The translations under genes were made by a program, and so were the position numbers. This document shows positions 54,849 through 63,131 of a stretch of 64,000 nt of DNA, piece after piece. The DNA is taken from the NCBI RefSeq assembly GCF_000014225.1, contig NC_008228.1, positions 2,914,001-2,978,000 on the forward strand, written 5' to 3'. Below the pieces are notes generated by a model that had not been told where the DNA came from, made no database searches, and worked only from the letters and a program-made list of their open reading frames with translations. The DNA is from Paraglaciecola sp. T6c. Lineage in GTDB: Bacteria > Pseudomonadota > Gammaproteobacteria > Enterobacterales > Alteromonadaceae. The number at the start of each line of letters is the position of its first letter. The first letter of the stretch is position 1.

Positions 54849-56503
54849 AAAAGATAATGAAATGGATAGCGCTCGTACTCGTATTGAATGCGGCGGCATC
54901 ACATGCGGATGTAACGTTACGAGAAAGAGCTCAATCGTTACGCCATAATGTCGTATCTGTTAACGCCAAAATGACAAATACTAACCAACAAGGCTTTGCA
55001 TGGGTCATAGGTGAACGAGACGAATACCTGTATTTGGTGACAGCGAACCATGTTATAGAGGGCGCAAATCCAGGAGACAAATTGAAGGCATTAACGGTGC
55101 GCTTTTTCAGGGATGGAAACACAGTACACACTGCTCAAGTCGTTGCTGGGGACTCAAAAGGGCTCGACTTAGCGGTGTTGAAAATTGCCATGCCGCGTCG
55201 CGCCCCTTGGCTATACGCTGCGGCTGATATCACTGCTATTAGCCCGCAAAGTAAGGTCACTTATATTGGTAAAGCAGCTGATTGGCACGTGGGAGAGCAA
55301 TTTGGCCAAATTGAACGTGTTAATAAATCCGCCAATAACCTCTACGATGTATATGCCGTAGGACTTGAATTGGATGTCGGTACCTCTGGAGCACCATTAA
55401 TAGGCGAACGTGGCATCATGGGCTTAATAGCGACCCATTCATCACACCAAACCGGTGTCGTTTCACTCGCCAAAATTAAAGAAATTGTGACCAGTCGCAG
55501 CCTTCCTTGGGGGTTGCTCCCATCAGTCGATGCCCCTTACACGCTTGATGGAATATGGGCTGCAAGGGCACCAAATATTCCGGATAATATCCGCCTTACC
55601 TTCACTCCTTCAGACGATACGACGCATTACGACTACACAGTGGAATTTCCTACTAGCCCGCGAAGTAATATTGGTGTTGCCGTGGTTGACGGCGACGAGG
55701 TCAGATTATGGCAATCAATGCCATCTGCAAAAACCTCTCACGGAACATTCAAAATACATGGCCCGAATGACGGTGACGTAACCGAAGGTATAGTGATGGA
55801 TGGATTTATTGCCGATGGCGATGTTGGGCCCACACAAGTGCGAATGGTCAAACAAAAGAGCGGAAGTGATGACAATAGAGCTGTCGCATGGATGAAAGCA
55901 AATCCAAGTGATTTCAACCGTATGTTCAGCCAATACCTACCGGCCATAAATGCACAAAAAAATGGAGCTGATGATGACGAAGCGTTCTCGGCGTTAGGGG
56001 AAGATGAACAGCTCACAGTAATAGGAGGAATGGCGCAAGGCATGATGTTAAGAGCAGGGTTAATGAGACTCGCTGAGCTGGGCTTAACCAACATTAAGCT
56101 CGCTATTGATGGTCAATGCTATTCTGCCACGGGGGCGTTAACGTCCACTTCTGAGCAACAGCAAGTTGATGCCTTGCTTAAATCGCTGGCAGAGGATGCT
56201 AACCAGCAATTTGGTAAGCGCTATGAGCCCTGTAACCTAACGCAAGTTACCAGCGCGAAAGAAACTGAGGTAAGCTCAGGAGAATTTGATTTAAGCGCTG
56301 AATTAGCTCAGCCTAAAAGAATACTCTCGGGATTAGCACCAGATGCAACCCTCAGTATTCGAGGGGACTGTTTGCTTTTAGAAGGTAAACTCCCCTCACC
56401 CATGCACAAAATGATGCTAGCGAATATGTTAAAAGACTTAGCGGAAACATTAAGCGCCAAATCAAAAAAAACGCTTAATCCCTGTGACCAAACGACCAGT
56501 TAG
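54845..56503 (+). CDS. secreted trypsin-like serine protease with a C-terminal domain
   Basis: 552 residues. A signal peptide ('IALVLVLNAAASHA') precedes a trypsin-like domain with a full triad: His69 in 'YLVTANHVIEG', Asp108 in 'SKGLDLAVLKI' and Ser181 in 'DVGTSGAPLIGE'. It resembles Deg/HtrA proteases but carries no PDZ domain. From about 230, it has a beta-rich region, then a charged helix-rich part with an acidic segment ('GADDDEAFSALGEDEQ') and two short repeats around 'SIRGDCLL' and 'AIDGQCYS'. Translation is coupled to the membrane protein upstream. Substrate unknown. Confidence 0.8.
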   Translation: MKKIMKWIALVLVLNAAASHADVTLRERAQSLRHNVVSVNAKMTNTNQQGFAWVIGERDEYLYLVTANHVIEGANPGDKLKALTVRFFRDGNTVHTAQVVAGDSKGLDLAVLKIAMPRRAPWLYAAADITAISPQSKVTYIGKAADWHVGEQFGQIERVNKSANNLYDVYAVGLELDVGTSGAPLIGERGIMGLIATHSSHQTGVVSLAKIKEIVTSRSLPWGLLPSVDAPYTLDGIWAARAPNIPDNIRLTFTPSDDTTHYDYTVEFPTSPRSNIGVAVVDGDEVRLWQSMPSAKTSHGTFKIHGPNDGDVTEGIVMDGFIADGDVGPTQVRMVKQKSGSDDNRAVAWMKANPSDFNRMFSQYLPAINAQKNGADDDEAFSALGEDEQLTVIGGMAQGMMLRAGLMRLAELGLTNIKLAIDGQCYSATGALTSTSEQQQVDALLKSLAEDANQQFGKRYEPCNLTQVTSAKETEVSSGEFDLSAELAQPKRILSGLAPDATLSIRGDCLLLEGKLPSPMHKMMLANMLKDLAETLSAKSKKTLNPCDQTTS

Positions 56504-56556
56504 CGAAAGTTGAACTGATACAATTTTTGTATAAAACAAATGATAAGAAGAATAAA

Positions 56557-57168
56557 ATGAATAAAGAACCTTGGTTAATCTCGCCTTTCATATCTATGGT
56601 CGCCTTGATGAGCTGCTTGATAAGCAGCACTACTTTGGCTAAAGAGGCACCGTTGGTTTCCATACCTACCCACGATGCCTTTTTTACCAGTATTGCCCAA
56701 TATTGTGGCAAGGCCTTTGGGGGTAAGGTAGCGGTTGATAATCAGCCAAGTTCAGCGTTTGATGCCAAATTAGTGATGTTTGTACGCACGTGCACGCCAT
56801 CTGAATTACACATTCCGTTTTATGTTGGCGACAATGCGTCACGTACCTGGATCATTAAAAAAACCGGCAGTGGTCTTAGTCTAAAGCACGACCATCGCCA
56901 TAAAGACGGCACTGATGATCCAGTAACCATGTATGGAGGGCATACACTTGATGCTGGTTATAAACAGATTCAATCCTTCCCTGCGGATGAATATTCTAAA
57001 ATGTTATTCGCTGAGCAAGGTTTAGCGCAATCTATCACCAACACATGGCAAATCTTTATTTATCCGGATGTCTTTTCGTATCGATTAATTCGTGAAGGCA
57101 GAGAGTTTAGAGTGGATTTTGATTTAACCAAGCCAATCCCTCAGCCCGATGCACCTTGGGGTTATTAA
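56557..57168 (+). CDS. exported protein of unknown function, last gene of the protease cluster
   Basis: 203 residues from the ATG at 56557 ('AAGAAG' lies before it). The signal peptide ends near 'STTLAKEA'. The mature part has 'FFTSIAQYCGKAFGGKVAVD', 'LVMFVRTCTPSELHIPFYVG' and 'LKHDHRHKDGTDDPVTMYGG', with a His/Asp-rich block that could bind metal. I recall similar secreted proteins of unknown role in other proteobacteria, often without a protease next to them. It lies 53 bases after the protease, so it may be a read-through passenger. Confidence 0.7.
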   Translation: MNKEPWLISPFISMVALMSCLISSTTLAKEAPLVSIPTHDAFFTSIAQYCGKAFGGKVAVDNQPSSAFDAKLVMFVRTCTPSELHIPFYVGDNASRTWIIKKTGSGLSLKHDHRHKDGTDDPVTMYGGHTLDAGYKQIQSFPADEYSKMLFAEQGLAQSITNTWQIFIYPDVFSYRLIREGREFRVDFDLTKPIPQPDAPWGY

Positions 57169-57488
57169 GCAACAGCGTTTACTTCGTTAATACCTGACCA
57201 GTAGTGCTCGTTCCCAGTGTGTTCTGGTGGCTGCTGACTCGCTTGGTGCAATACTGTGAGTCACAGCGATTTCTTTATCGTGATTCGAGAGTTGATTTTT
57301 AATTGTGCTAGCAGTGGCTAGCCCCTTTAAACGGGGAAACCTCGGGAATTTTAAGCGGCTTGGCTCGGCGCAGTGCAAGCTGCGGCATTTTGTAGGCAGT
57401 CACGCATGCAGGTTAATGATTGGATGATAGCCCATTGCGTATCGGCACATGTTACGTATCTATATTAATTATTTACCTAAATCCATGA
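57169..57488. other. gene-free stretch with stable small hairpins
   Basis: No gene is seen. GCTAGC-AGTG-GCTAGC at 57307-57322 and CCCC-TTTAAAC-GGGG at 57322-57336 form adjacent hairpins. The left part follows the protease cluster; the right edge touches the DUF2938 remnant. Confidence 0.4.
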
Positions 57489-57713
57489 ATACAGAGTCCA
57501 ATCATTGGGCCTGCAGTTATGGTTGGTACCGCTACGGTGTTAACCCCTTTTTTAATAACACAGCCGGGCATGGGTGAGGGTATTGCCATATCTCGCACAC
57601 CAAATCCTAATTTAGCCAGAGCCAAAGTCATAGAGTTATCAATCATTCAATCTTTGGCCTTGGTTTGGATTTATCAGGTGTGGCAGCGCATCATTTTTAT
57701 GCGCTGTAATTGA
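57489..57713 (+). pseudogene. C-terminal remnant of a DUF2938 membrane protein
   Basis: The frame after a TGA at 57486-57488 reads 'SPIIGPAVMVGTATVLTPFL', then 'ITQPGMGEGIAISRTPNPNL', then 'ARAKVIELSIIQSLALVWIY', ending in TGA at 57711. 'PGMGxGIAxSRTPxPNxAR' is the C-terminal signature of DUF2938, a small four-helix membrane family of about 160 residues. Only the last 70 residues or so remain; the preceding bases carry stops in this frame and show no N-terminal part. The ribosome binding site is missing. It is therefore a decayed gene fragment. Confidence 0.7.
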
Positions 57714-57922
57714 TTAATGGCATACGCGATAGCAGGTAACAGAGAGTACATTACTCAATTACGAACTTCACCCGCGTGGTTATTTAGCAGGGACAGATTT
57801 GTCAGCCATATAGATGAGCCGTGGTGCGATGAGCCTACGGCTATTCTTAACACGACAAACGCGACCGAATCTCGCTTTGAACATCACTTTGAGCATCGCT
57901 TTTAACAAGGAAACTAGTACAC

Positions 57923-58333
57923 ATGAACCTATTCCAATTAAACACCTATTTGGTGCACGTTAAGATAGTGGGGTTGGTCGCTATTGTTATCTCATTAGTG
58001 GCATGGTCGACGGACCTCACCGGCATGGTCTACGTTTGCCCTTATTGCCGAGCACAACGCACCGTGATCGGTATTTTAGGACTTATATTAGTATCTCCCG
58101 CCGCCGGCCATTGGATAACTAAGTTCATTGGCTCGGTGATTGGCTTTTTTGGCGCAAGCGTTGCAGCGAACCAGCATTTTATGGGCTGGAAGAAAATATC
58201 AGCAGGAACATTCGAGTTTAAAGAAAACATCGTGATTGATCCGTTCTTATTATCAGGGTGCGCATTGTTTGGCATTATCGGCCTGACTTACTTACTGTTA
58301 TTTTTAGGCGAAGCCAAAACAAAAGAGTATTAA
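57923..58333 (+). CDS. DsbB-like four-helix membrane protein with a single CxxC pair
   Basis: 136 residues with four helices, near 10-30, 45-60, 64-82 and 104-128. After helix 1 comes 'VYVCPYCRAQRTVIGILGL': CxxCxxQR is the signature of DsbB-type quinone-linked thiol oxidases. The loop between helices 3 and 4 ('ANQHFMGWKKISAGTFEFKE') has no cysteine, where DsbB carries its second pair. The only other cysteine sits in helix 4. 'AAGGAA' precedes the ATG. The protein may be a one-pair relative that handles electrons differently, or its partner cysteines may be in another protein. Confidence 0.7.
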   Translation: MNLFQLNTYLVHVKIVGLVAIVISLVAWSTDLTGMVYVCPYCRAQRTVIGILGLILVSPAAGHWITKFIGSVIGFFGASVAANQHFMGWKKISAGTFEFKENIVIDPFLLSGCALFGIIGLTYLLLFLGEAKTKEY

Positions 58334-58391
58334 GTAGGTATAGGTTGTTTGAGTGGGTATGCAATAACGTAATTAAATCAATTTTCACGCT

Positions 58392-58430
58392 ATATCTTCA
58401 TATACTCCCCGCTAAAGCATATGAAGATAT
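58392..58430. other. perfect 12-bp inverted repeat downstream of the DsbB-like gene
   Basis: ATATCTTCATAT at 58392-58403 is matched by ATATGAAGATAT at 58419-58430 across a 15-base loop. There is no T-run after it. It lies between the DsbB-like gene and selO, which converge. Confidence 0.6.
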
Positions 58431-58540
58431 TTATGCTCGCTATCTACTTAGTCGGCGAAAAACAGTGCACGACACACAGCGTGATAAAGATTTCGTCTTG
58501 CTGTCCTAGTGACAGGGAAGGTCAACGAGCTTATTTGAAT

Positions 58541-60244
58541 TTAGGAAGAGCAACTATAGTGCGACACGCCACCGGCATCAAAAAACGCCTGAGGTTTTAA
58601 GCTGTAGTAGTTATTTTCAATCTCGCTCGACTGCTCATTAAAGGGCTGCGTTAAAACCTGCTGCAACTCACGAACAAGTTCGAAGTCACCTTTTCCCGCT
58701 TGCTGGTAAGCTGGCACAACTAACCATTCTCGCCAAGTATATTTAGGATTAACTTGCTGCATCATTTGCGCAGCTTTTTGAATGTCCTGATCAACCTTTA
58801 CGACACTTAGCCAAGTTTGCAGCCACAAAGCCCATTGCTCAGACAACTCGCCTGTTGGCGCGTTGTAGAAGCTTTTGCTTAAACCTGCAATATCACCTGG
58901 GATTTTGGACAGTTCACGAAAGAAAATGGTGTAGTCGACAGAGGTTTGTACCATTAACGTGATCAGTTGATTAAACAGCTGAGCGTCAAAAGATGCCAAG
59001 CCAAGTTTTGATGCCCACATTGTTTCCATTTTTGCTTGCATGACTGAAGCGAACCCAAGGTTTATCTGATTCAATTCCTCAAGCGCTTCGGGCGCTTCCG
59101 AGAGCAGAGGTTGTAAGGCTTTACAAAACATGTCGAAATTTGTTTGTGCTGCCGCCGCTTGGTTGAAGAACGAAAAATGTTGTCCCCCGCCCGTCCATGG
59201 TTGGTAATAAGGATCAAAAAGCTCAATAAAACCAAATGGACCGTAATCGAGCGTATAACCACCACAAGCACAGTTGTCACTATTAAAATTGCCTTGGCAG
59301 TAACCCACGCGTAGCCAGTGGCTAATCAACGTGGTTAATCGGTCACGGAATGCGAGGGCTAATTGTACGACCTTCTCTGAAATGGCGAGTTCGTGATCAA
59401 TCTCATTTTGATATTCGCGCGCAATCAAATGCAACACGATCATCTCTAGCTCTTTTAGCGCATTGGGATATTGATTAACGCGAGCGCGACGAGCAAAGAG
59501 TTCAAGTTGACCCACCCTTAAAAACGAAGGGGCGACACGCGTTGAAATCGCCACAGGGTTAGATACGTTCATATCTGGGTTTGTGGCATAAGAGCCTTCA
59601 GAATACCAAGGACGTCTCACCTGTTCTGATTGCGAGACAAACAAACATAACGATCGAGAGGTTGGCACACCCAAGCCATGCATATGCTCTTGAACTAAAA
59701 ACTCCCTGACACTTGAGCGCAACACGGCTCTGCCATCTCCGCCACGACAGTAAGGTGTGGGGCCCCCACCTTTTAACTGCATCTCCCAACGCTTTTTGTT
59801 GATCACAGCTTCAAGCACAGAAACCGCTCGGCCATCGCCGTAACCATTGCCCGTTCCAAATGGGCATTGTTGAACATATTCGGTACCGTAAATAGACAGC
59901 GCGTAACCTGTGGCCCACCCAACTCGGCGCATAGGGGATGGAACATTCGATATATCGCCGGTAAATAAACTAGCAAAATCCTCTGTGTGCACTAGGTTGT
60001 CATCAAACCCTAATTCAGCAAAGAATGTTTCGCTATGGGCAACGTATATCGGGTTAGCAATAGGTGTCGGTTTAACGGGCACATAATGCCCAGAAAACAC
60101 TTGTCTTGGTGCGCAATCATCGCCCGTTACGGTGGCATCGGGATCACAGTTAAGCGTATTAAGTAAGGAGTAATCACTTAAAGACGCCAAATCTTTAAGT
60201 GTGTATACACTTTTAGGCACATCAGCGATAGGTTGGTTAGCCAT
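58541..60244 (-). CDS. selO: protein adenylyltransferase SelO (YdiU family)
   Basis: 567 residues from the ATG at 60244, the usual SelO length; the 65 codons before it match nothing. Conserved blocks are '[14 protein letters not shown]', '[20 protein letters not shown]', '[20 protein letters not shown]', '[11 protein letters not shown]' and '[15 protein letters not shown]', which hold the ATP- and Mg-binding residues of this pseudokinase fold. SelO moves AMP onto Ser, Thr or Tyr of target proteins during redox stress. The C-terminus ends CSS, the bacterial Cys counterpart of the selenocysteine end in animals. Middle block 'NSDNCACG' differs slightly from the common 'NTDN'. Confidence 0.92.
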   Translation of the reverse strand: MANQPIADVPKSVYTLKDLASLSDYSLLNTLNCDPDATVTGDDCAPRQVFSGHYVPVKPTPIANPIYVAHSETFFAELGFDDNLVHTEDFASLFTGDISNVPSPMRRVGWATGYALSIYGTEYVQQCPFGTGNGYGDGRAVSVLEAVINKKRWEMQLKGGGPTPYCRGGDGRAVLRSSVREFLVQEHMHGLGVPTSRSLCLFVSQSEQVRRPWYSEGSYATNPDMNVSNPVAISTRVAPSFLRVGQLELFARRARVNQYPNALKELEMIVLHLIAREYQNEIDHELAISEKVVQLALAFRDRLTTLISHWLRVGYCQGNFNSDNCACGGYTLDYGPFGFIELFDPYYQPWTGGGQHFSFFNQAAAAQTNFDMFCKALQPLLSEAPEALEELNQINLGFASVMQAKMETMWASKLGLASFDAQLFNQLITLMVQTSVDYTIFFRELSKIPGDIAGLSKSFYNAPTGELSEQWALWLQTWLSVVKVDQDIQKAAQMMQQVNPKYTWREWLVVPAYQQAGKGDFELVRELQQVLTQPFNEQSSEIENNYYSLKPQAFFDAGGVSHYSCSS

Positions 60245-60618
60245 GGAATTCAAACGCCCTTTTGATATCAGATTGATGGAGAACAGTATATTCAAACTGC
60301 ACAGGAGCTGCACTGCAATAACTGTTTTTATGCATTTAACACTTTCATCTTGGCAACGATAAGCGAAGCAGCAGCTGAGCTTTACTGTGCACTTTGCAGC
60401 ATCGGGTGACTGCAATTTATACTGTTTGGAAATGCGCAAGTCTAGTTGATTTGAGTCCAGTGCGTTGTAAACAACACACGAGTGCAGCGCTTTGACTTTT
60501 GGCGATGCTTGCGAGCCTGTGAATGATGTTTTATGGCGACTCTAATACGCCCACATCTAGCCAGATTTTTACCTTGAGACCATACAGGCCTGGTAATGTG
60601 TTTGTATCTTTAGGCCTA
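60245..60618. other. selO promoter region, no gene
   Basis: The long reverse frame that reaches 60439 is only the open extension of selO. No other gene is credible, and no specific regulatory site was recognised. Confidence 0.45.
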
Positions 60619-60649
60619 TAAAAAAGAGCCGTTGTTAGAGCAACAGCTC
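60619..60649 (-). terminator. intrinsic terminator of the gene at 60682
   Basis: GAGC-GTTG pairs with CAAC-GCTC (60626-60649, one bulge each side), and the minus strand then runs into T (A-run 60620-60625). It lies about 35 bases after the stop of the gene on its right. Confidence 0.75.
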
Positions 60650-60681
60650 CTGTCGTTAAATACTAAAACACGTAGCCAATA

Positions 60682-61146
60682 TTAAGGCTGATACGGCAAT
60701 GATGATTGATGCAAAATAATGCGTACCTTGCCATCGTCACATATTTTAAAAACAAAGCTCTTGTTCACAAAAATATGACTGTCGTCTTCACCAATAAAAT
60801 GCACGTTACATTGCACAATGGCTAAATCATTGTGCAGAATAAAATCCTCTTTACTGAACCAAACTTTTACCCATGGCTTAAGCTTGAATCCTTTATCATC
60901 GGGGAACTCACTATTTCCGCCTACAAAATAAGAAAGTGCACCTTCTTTCGTGGGACGAAATGTCTGTTGACCAAACGTAAGTGTTGGTTTAAACAACACA
61001 TGGCCATTATCGTAATCGTAACTTTCAGATAGTACCTGCAGAGAAAACGCTTGAACGTCGCCTCCTTCAGAATGAACTTTGCCAACTTTTACTACGTTGT
61101 CGCACCACGTTTGTAGCGCTGTATGTACCATTTCTTTAGTAAACAT
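60682..61146 (-). CDS. conserved NTF2-like protein of unknown function
   Basis: About 154 residues. The ATG at 61146 is taken; a GTG three codons upstream lies too close to the 'AGGAG' ribosome binding site. Recognised blocks are 'ALQTWCDNVVKVGKVHSEGG', 'VLFKPTLTFGQQTFRPTKEG', 'ALSYFVGG' and the C-terminal 'RIILHQSSLPYQP'. The last is the usual end of SnoaL/NTF2-type proteins. I recall relatives misannotated as phosphoribosyl-AMP cyclohydrolase. Activity unknown; probably soluble and cytoplasmic. Confidence 0.72.
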   Translation of the reverse strand: MFTKEMVHTALQTWCDNVVKVGKVHSEGGDVQAFSLQVLSESYDYDNGHVLFKPTLTFGQQTFRPTKEGALSYFVGGNSEFPDDKGFKLKPWVKVWFSKEDFILHNDLAIVQCNVHFIGEDDSHIFVNKSFVFKICDDGKVRIILHQSSLPYQP

Positions 61147-61743
61147 AATGTACACTTTCTCCTGTAAGGGCGTTGTCTTCTGGGGGCTTAATACTTAGGG
61201 TAAACCTTCGGACAACCTCAATGGCTAGGATAACCGCTTATTCATGCTTTATTTCAATAACCTTGCATGTGTAAAACATCCATTGTTACTTAGCAAAGCG
61301 CTTATTCACTGTAATATCTCACTATGTGATAATATCACAACTACAGACTAACTATTTTTCAAAGTATATCAACGGCAATTGGAGATAGCTTTTATCTATC
61401 AATGCTCAGTATAGACATTGATTATCGAATCACATATGTATAAAGGACCAGAGTACTAAAACAAATTAATCGCAGTTATTTTACCTTTTTACCGTCGTAC
61501 CTGATCACTCATTACTGCCGATCAGAGAAGGGATTATCCTAGACAGCAATTATCTTTTTGACCAAATAAAAGGTTTGAAAAGTCGTCAATTGAGTCACTC
61601 AGTGAATTTTGGCAAACGTTCATAAGCAATACCCTCCTAAGCGAATAAGATGACATCCATCATTAACGCAGTAGTGTGGTGTCATAAATGCTTGGGCTAA
61701 AAAACGACGATGTCGGCGTGTTTTTGGCTCCAAGTTTTGTTCA
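61147..61743. other. gene-free stretch with an operator-like palindrome
   Basis: About 600 bases without a credible gene. The perfect palindrome at 61325-61339 is the main signal. A weaker dyad ATCAATG/CATTGAT lies near 61398-61422. It includes the promoter of the gene at 60682. Confidence 0.45.
61325..61339. promoter_or_regulatory. perfect 15-bp palindrome (TGTGATAATATCACA)
   Basis: TGTGATA-A-TATCACA is exactly symmetric and overlaps a second dyad on its left (TCAC-TAT-GTGA). It resembles a CRP site (TGTGA-N6-TCACA) but the spacer is five instead of six bases. It lies 179 bases before the leftward gene at 60682, so it is likely to be a regulator-binding site of unknown owner. Confidence 0.5.
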
Positions 61744-62064
61744 TTATATTTTTGCCTGGTAAGCAGTAAATGTGACTTGCCCTTCGGTTCTGATCAATAG
61801 CTGGGCTTCTTCAGGTCTATCCCAAGAAACCTGATAAAATAATGCAATAAACGCTTCAACATCTAAATAATCTATAGCGGCAATAAAAATGTCACAACTC
61901 ATAGGCTTATTCCCCCCAGAGTGCTCGACAACACAATTAAACCGGGAACCTTGGTATTGGTTATATAAGTAGTCATTTAGTATATCGACACTTCCGTAGT
62001 CGCTATTCATCCAAGCGCCGTCGTGTATAGAGGTAGTTAATATTACATTAGTGATGCAAGTCAT
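61744..62064 (-). CDS. conserved protein of unknown function
   Basis: 106 residues from the ATG at 62064; the frame extends to a TTG at 62082. The order 'ILTTSIHDGAWMNSDYGSVD', 'VVEHSGGNKPMSCDIFIAAI', 'DYLDVEAFIALFYQVSWDRP' and 'EEAQLLIRTEG' resembles a small conserved family I recall from Pseudomonas and relatives ('AGGNKxxEVDVxLGAFNxLD' pattern). No catalytic motif is evident. It is a soluble cytoplasmic protein, isolated between gene-free stretches. Function unknown. Confidence 0.62.
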   Translation of the reverse strand: MTCITNVILTTSIHDGAWMNSDYGSVDILNDYLYNQYQGSRFNCVVEHSGGNKPMSCDIFIAAIDYLDVEAFIALFYQVSWDRPEEAQLLIRTEGQVTFTAYQAKI

Positions 62065-62578
62065 CGTATTACCAAGTAACAATATTAATATCCGGAAAGT
62101 TTCCGTGACTGCATCCGCGTATTAAGCACGAAATTCACCCGCCTTTCCCCATATTTCGTTTTAACATACGCGTTAACTCGTTGTACAGGCTAAATTTTTT
62201 CTATTTTATATTATTCACTTTTGGAAACACAGAAAAATGCCTAGAGCTCGCTGTTATCCGAAAATAAACCCAAACTTGTGTGTATTAACAGTTATGGATG
62301 AGGCGCAACGGCTAAGTTGGTGTTTGAAAATAGGGTAAAGGATGAGATGCTCAAACGTCCCTACGCTAAGCGAAAAATCGAAAGCAATAAAAAAATGGAT
62401 GAATAGCGTTATTCACTTTCATCACAAGATTTTTTGGAAATTGACGCACGATACAGAAAGAGGCGTATTTGGTATTTGAACTAGACTAGATGCCACATTG
62501 CGCAAATCGTGGTTTAAATCAGACCATTATCGATTTCTGAAACAAAATGATGTATTTGGATTTGTACGAAAATATAAA
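62065..62578. other. gene-free stretch upstream of the unknown gene and downstream of the tRNAs
   Basis: No coding frame longer than about 50 codons looks real. I see neither a clear promoter nor a terminator hairpin for the tRNA transcript. Confidence 0.4.
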
Positions 62579-62665
62579 TGGTGCCCGGGGCCGGACTTGA
62601 ACCGGCACGTCCTTACGAACGAGGGATTTTAAATCCCTTGTGTCTACCAATTTCACCACCCGGGC
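62579..62665 (-). tRNA. tRNA-Leu (UAA)
   Basis: The minus strand folds as a class II tRNA: acceptor GCCCGGG/CCCGGGC, D arm with TGGTAGACAC, anticodon arm AGGGA-TTTAAAA-TCCCT with anticodon TAA, a long variable arm and T arm CCGGTTCAAGTCCGG. The CCA end is encoded (62579-62581). It is third in a Gly-Cys-Leu array behind pgsA, the same order as glyW-cysT-leuZ in E. coli. Confidence 0.97.
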
Positions 62666-62716
62666 ATCGGGGGGATACTTGTTAATGAAAACAAGCTGGT
62701 ATTGCTAAAGCGTATA

Positions 62717-62790
62717 TGGAGGCGGAACCCGGAGTCGAACCGAGATCCACGGATTTGCAATCCGCTGCATAGCCATTCTGCCATTCCGCC
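62717..62790 (-). tRNA. tRNA-Cys (GCA)
   Basis: Minus-strand cloverleaf: acceptor GGCGGAA/TTCCGCC, anticodon arm GCGGA-TTGCAAA-TCCGT with anticodon GCA, T arm with GGTTCGACTCC and an encoded CCA (62717-62719). Length 71 without CCA. Confidence 0.97.
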
Positions 62791-62864
62791 ACATTTGGAG
62801 CTAGAAACGAAATTCGTATCAAGCTACCAGTAGTAAAACCTTTCTACTACTTGCTACTTTAATT

Positions 62865-62939
62865 TGGAGCGGGAAACGAGATTCGAACTCGCGACCCCAA
62901 CCTTGGCAAGGTTGTGCTCTACCACTGAGCTATTCCCGC
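62865..62939 (-). tRNA. tRNA-Gly (GCC)
   Basis: Minus-strand cloverleaf: acceptor GCGGGAA/TTCCCGC, anticodon arm CAACC-TTGCCAA-GGTTG with anticodon GCC, T arm GCGAG-TTCGAAT-CTCGT and an encoded CCA (62865-62867). First of the three tRNAs downstream of pgsA, probably one transcript with the others. Confidence 0.97.
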
Positions 62940-63131
62940 ACCTGTTTTAAAAAGCTAACTGGTTAAGTAACGGTGACTTGTTTACTTATCGAGTTGTGTG
63001 CTGCTCTCTAAATCTGGGCTGCATTCTACATTCACTATCAAGACTGTCAACAACAAAAATAACATTTTATGACTGACTGCTTGATTTTTGACTAATGCGC
63101 TTTTTTTTCCATCAATTTAACGCAAATAAGC

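Noticed and set aside
57717-57905. 62-codon frame in line with the DUF2938 remnant
   Set aside because: It follows the natural end of the DUF2938 domain, shows no recognisable motif and probably is chance.
60245-60439. 65-residue N-terminal extension of SelO
   Set aside because: SelO proteins normally begin near the ATG at 60244 and the extension has no similarity to the family.
62237-62340. 34-codon frame starting MPRARCYPKI, slightly like the start of REP-associated transposases
   Set aside because: The similarity is limited to a few residues, none of the catalytic motifs follow in any frame, and no terminal repeats are seen.
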